Shown here: positions 60,863 through 64,000 of the stretch, one piece after another
Numbering within the stretch: the stretch's first letter is position 1
Layout: each line of letters starts with the position of its first letter
Origin: Cryptomeria japonica
Taxonomy: Eukaryota > Streptophyta > Pinopsida > Cupressales > Cupressaceae
Direction of reading: 5' to 3'
Assembly: GCF_030272615.1 (NCBI RefSeq)
Contig: NC_081412.1
Span: 141,400,747-141,464,746, forward strand
DNA length: 64,000 nucleotides
Notes under the pieces: generated by a model
Seen by the model: only the letters and a program-made list of their open reading frames with translations
Databases searched by the model: none
Told to the model about the DNA's origin: nothing
Position numbers and translations under genes: made by a program

Positions 60863-61864
60863 TACCATCCACATGACACCAATATTTATATGTGGAAAAC
60901 CCGATAAAGGGGAAAACCATGGTGGAAAGCCTACCCATCGTCAGATAATACTTATGTAGTAAGTATGTGAATTACAATTGAGGGGCCTGCTATTGCAGAT
61001 AGGCCAATAGCCTAGAGCGCACTGCTCATTAGAAAAGGAGCATCACTAACTACATAAAAATCTAGACAACAATCCAGAAGAAGTATTTGAACTGCAAAGA
61101 TAGCATCTCCTATGCCTGAGTACAGTTCTGGTTAAGTTCAATACCCGAGGATTAAATCCTCTTACATAGACCCAATTGGATCTCCAATGATCAACCAAAT
61201 CCTCTGCCTGAATGATAGTACTCTATTCTCACATTACATCCCTTGACCATAACCATGATGATCTACAATGAGATCTTACATCATATATATACAAACCCTT
61301 GACCATAAACAATCATGTCGACACTAGACAATAAATAGATTACATAATTACAGAACATGTCATCCTTAGACCAAACAAATAATATCCAACACATAAGACA
61401 TATTGGAAACACATCGAGAGGTCCAATCCATATGCTACATTAAGTTGGTCCATAACCTAGATCAATCGGGACCCAATATAGGTCCACACACTAAAGAAAT
61501 AATCCAAATCCACCAAGTCTTGAACAAGATCACCATTAGCATCCTGAAACTCCACCAAAAGCTGCACCAACACTAATTATGAATATCATCAAATATCTTC
61601 ATCAAAAGCTCTAATGGTGAAACCCTCGCTAGAACCACAAGCCAAGCTTCCAAGCAAGAAGGATAGCATCCGATCACCACACCTAAACCAACTTACTGAA
61701 TATGAACATGAGTATCATGAATAATCCAATTCCATAACAAAACCATATCGAAGCCTACCGGATTATGCCAGATCCAAACCAACCAGAAGGGTGTCGATAA
61801 AGCATCCAAATAGCTAGTGTTGACATCAATGCAACACATAATCAATTCCTCCAAATGGCCAAAA
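60863..61864 (-). repeat. LTR H, right piece
   Basis: The remaining 1002 bp of the 3' LTR of element H, resuming exactly where 54330 stopped. Together the pieces make about 1188 bp, normal for family 1. It ends GGCCAAAA like LTR G. TATA-like run near 61286. Confidence 0.9.
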
Positions 61865-62267
61865 ATCTCCCCCTTTGGCATTGATGGCAACACTAGATGT
61901 GAAAAACATCCAAGTACCAAAAAATGCCAAACAAGTCTCCCCTAATGGAAGACAACCAACAATCTTCCACTCAAAGACATAGCAATGAAGTTCCAAAACA
62001 AAGACCAAACTCCCCCTGTGAATGATATCTCTGTAAAGCTCTGAGTTATACATATATCTCTCCCCCTAATGTATACAACTCTTTAAGTTTTTCTTTTTCA
62101 CATCAATATCTCTCCCCCTTTGACATTAATGCCATAAATCTGACAAAAACATAAACCATTGAATCACAAATCTGACTACTCCCCCTAAGTAGTGGCATCC
62201 CCACATTAGTGACAGAATGAAAAATATCTCTGATAATGCATACCAGATTGATGCCAAACCGCATCAA
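61865..62267 (-). other. 3' noncoding region of element H with repeated polypurine runs
   Basis: Immediately inside the LTR lies ATCTCCCCCTTTGG (the polypurine tract on the - strand). Further CTCCCC runs follow near 61939, 62010, 62060, 62113 and 62177, several followed by TTTGACAT or CTAATGTATA. The same cluster exists in the other family 1 copies, for example 24847-25140. No coding frame is recognised. Confidence 0.7.
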
Positions 62268-64000
62268 TCAAGTCTCTACCAGAGGGGCATAAACTCCCAA
62301 TTTATCTCTAAAGTATTCAAATGATTCTCTAGGCAGAGATTTAGTGAAAATATCTGCAATCTTCTCTTTAGTGTTCACATAAACCAATCTGACTTCATTT
62401 TCTTCCACCTTCTCCTTCAAAAAATTATACTTGATAGATATTTTCTTTGTCTTAGAGTGAAATACCAGATTCTTTGATATATCAATAGTAGCAGAGTTAT
62501 CACAGTGAATAACTATCGGTTCATTACAATCCACCTTTATATCCTTCAACATTTTCTTCATCCATAGAAATTGTGTACAATTAGTAGCAGCAACAACATA
62601 CTTAGCTTCAACAATAGATAAAGAAGTACATGATTGTTTCTTGCTGATCCATGAAACAAGTTTCTTTCCAAGAAAGAAAGCTCCACCGGAAGTACTTTTT
62701 CAGACATCAACATCTCTAGCCCAATCAACATCTATATATGCAAATAAAGTAAAGTCATCATCCTTAGGTTACCACAAACCATATTCAATTGTTCCCTACA
62801 AATACTTGAAAATTCTCTTCACCGCACTCTCATGATTTTCTCTAGGATCACTTTCAAATCTTGATACAATACAAACAACATTCATTATGTCAGGCCTAGT
62901 CCGAGTCAAATAAATAAGACCTCCAATCATAGATTTGTATCTTGTAGGATTTATCGATGCAAAAATATCTTTTTTTGTCAATTTCTCACTTGTAATCATA
63001 GGAGTACTTACCAGTTTAGAATCTCCCATACCAAATTTCTTCAACAATTCCCTAGCATACTTAGTAAAGACGGATGGAAATACCTTTATCAGTTTGAGTA
63101 ATTTGCAAACCTAAGAAAATTTTCATTTTCCCAATCATAGACATCTCAAATTCACTCTTCATATTGTTATCAAATTCCTTACACAACTTATCTTCACCTA
63201 TAAAAATAATCTCATCAACTAATACCTCAATAATCAGTATATCATCATCAGTGATCTTATAATATATATTACTGTTAGCATTACCCTTGGTAAAACCAAG
63301 CTTCAAAAGATATTTATCCAACCTTTCATACCAAGCTCCAGGTGTTTGTTTCAATCCATATAAAGTTTTCCTTAACCTGCAAACCATGTTTGTATCATTT
63401 GATAGTGAAAAACCATTAGGTTTCTCAATATAAACTTCCTCATTAAGATCCCCATTCAAAAATGAACACTTAACATCCATCTCATAAACCTTGTACTTTT
63501 TGTGGGTAACATAGGCAAGAAATAATCTTACAGCTTCAATCCTAGCTACATGTGCAAAAGTATCACCATAATCAATTCCTTCCATTTGAGAATATCCTTT
63601 ACAAACCAATCTAGCCTTATTCATTACAACTTGACCATCCTCATTCAATTTATTCCTAAAAACCCATTTAGTTCCAATAACATTCTTATTTTTTAGGCTA
63701 GGAAACCAAAGTCCATGTGTTATTTTTCTCACTCTAATCTAATTCTTCTTCCATATCTTTCTATGAATATTCATCTTTACATGCCTCAATTACTGATACT
63801 AGTTCAACTTGAGAAATTAAACAAACCTCATTAGTTTCTAGTCTTCTTCTTGTCATTACTACATTGTTCTTATCCCCAATGATCTGATCTTCTGAATGAT
63901 TCAATCTCACATACCTAGGAGTCTTCTGACTCTGTGTTCCTCTTCTCAGTTCTTCATTTACTGTTGAATTTTCTGATACTGTTGGAGTAACTAGTTCAAC
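62268..64000 (-). pseudogene. copia RNase H and reverse transcriptase, element H
   Basis: RNase H ends at 62268. The LVSTPMITSEKL and RPDIMNVVCIVSRFES segments lie at 63047-62796, and reverse transcriptase at 63732-63061. The catalytic motif reads LVDEIIFIG near 63210 (second Asp changed to Glu, a Gly lost), so the enzyme is unlikely to work even apart from the frame breaks near 63060 and 62560-62790. The integrase junction region begins near 63780 and leaves the window. Confidence 0.9.

Larger units (their letters stand above)
54145..64000 (-). mobile_element. copia family 1 element H (5' part outside window)
   Basis: A third family 1 copia insertion at the N-terminal edge of the CACTA transposase. 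Its left edge TGTTAGACAG at 54145 follows the transposase sequence (GTCTC at 54140-54144, the presumed target duplication). Its 3' LTR is split by a nested family 2 copia element. RNase H and reverse transcriptase follow to the window end. The 5' LTR lies beyond 64000. Confidence 0.88.

Noticed and set aside
61865-62267. Envelope-like third ORF between RNase H and the 3' LTR, as in some copia elements
   Set aside because: The 3' regions are only about 350-400 bp, with purine runs and no coding frame.

Overview
This is plant nuclear DNA made almost entirely of transposable elements. No intact host gene was recognised, and no rRNA, tRNA or CRISPR array was seen. The plant origin rests on Ty1/copia elements primed by initiator-Met tRNA (TGGTATCAGAGC), a CACTA/En-Spm transposase of the TNP2 type, and TTTAGGG/TTAGGG-like interstitial repeats. 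Deep nesting, old decayed copies and low GC fit a large, repeat-rich genome such as a gymnosperm, but the species cannot be fixed from the sequence alone.

Layout. 1-2987: 3' part of a + strand copia element (family 2) with its LTR. 2988-8849: degenerate telomere-like repeats, a 49-bp tandem repeat, a decayed unrecognised coding region on the + strand (4217-7459), and AT-rich DNA. 8850-54144: one CACTA TNP2-type transposase pseudogene on the - strand. Its pieces (N-terminal 51469-54144, middle 36330-36655, C-terminal 8850-10546) are pushed apart by two copia family 1 insertions, and a third copia insertion lies at its N-terminal edge.

The first insertion (10666-36329) is a tandem array of four copia internal regions sharing five LTRs (A-E). 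It is itself hit by a Ty3/gypsy-type solo LTR (17900-19159, target duplication CAACC) and a family 2 solo LTR (21504-22547, GATCT). The second (36656-51463, CACCT) is a single copia element with LTRs F and G. It carries a 7.8-kb non-autonomous LTR element (40183-47977, ATACT) with an intact 779-codon gag and no reverse transcriptase. The third (54145 to beyond 64000) is a copia element whose 3' LTR is split by a nearly complete family 2 copia element (54331-60857, ATAAA).

Order of events by nesting: the CACTA gene is oldest; family 1 copia inserted three times; one insertion grew into an array; then gypsy-type and family 2 elements entered the copia copies. Three array units (A, B, C) share a lost gag start codon and a shared stop in reverse transcriptase, so the array probably grew by recombination after the coding region was dead.

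The less ordinary signals are the shared-LTR array with shared dead codons, the gag-only element with palindromic 31-bp repeats in its LTR, an inverted repeat bracketing the polypurine tract/LTR junction of the copia families, a conserved C-loop hairpin near the primer site, and the unrecognised decayed ORF beside telomere-like repeats. None amounts to a clear new biological system.
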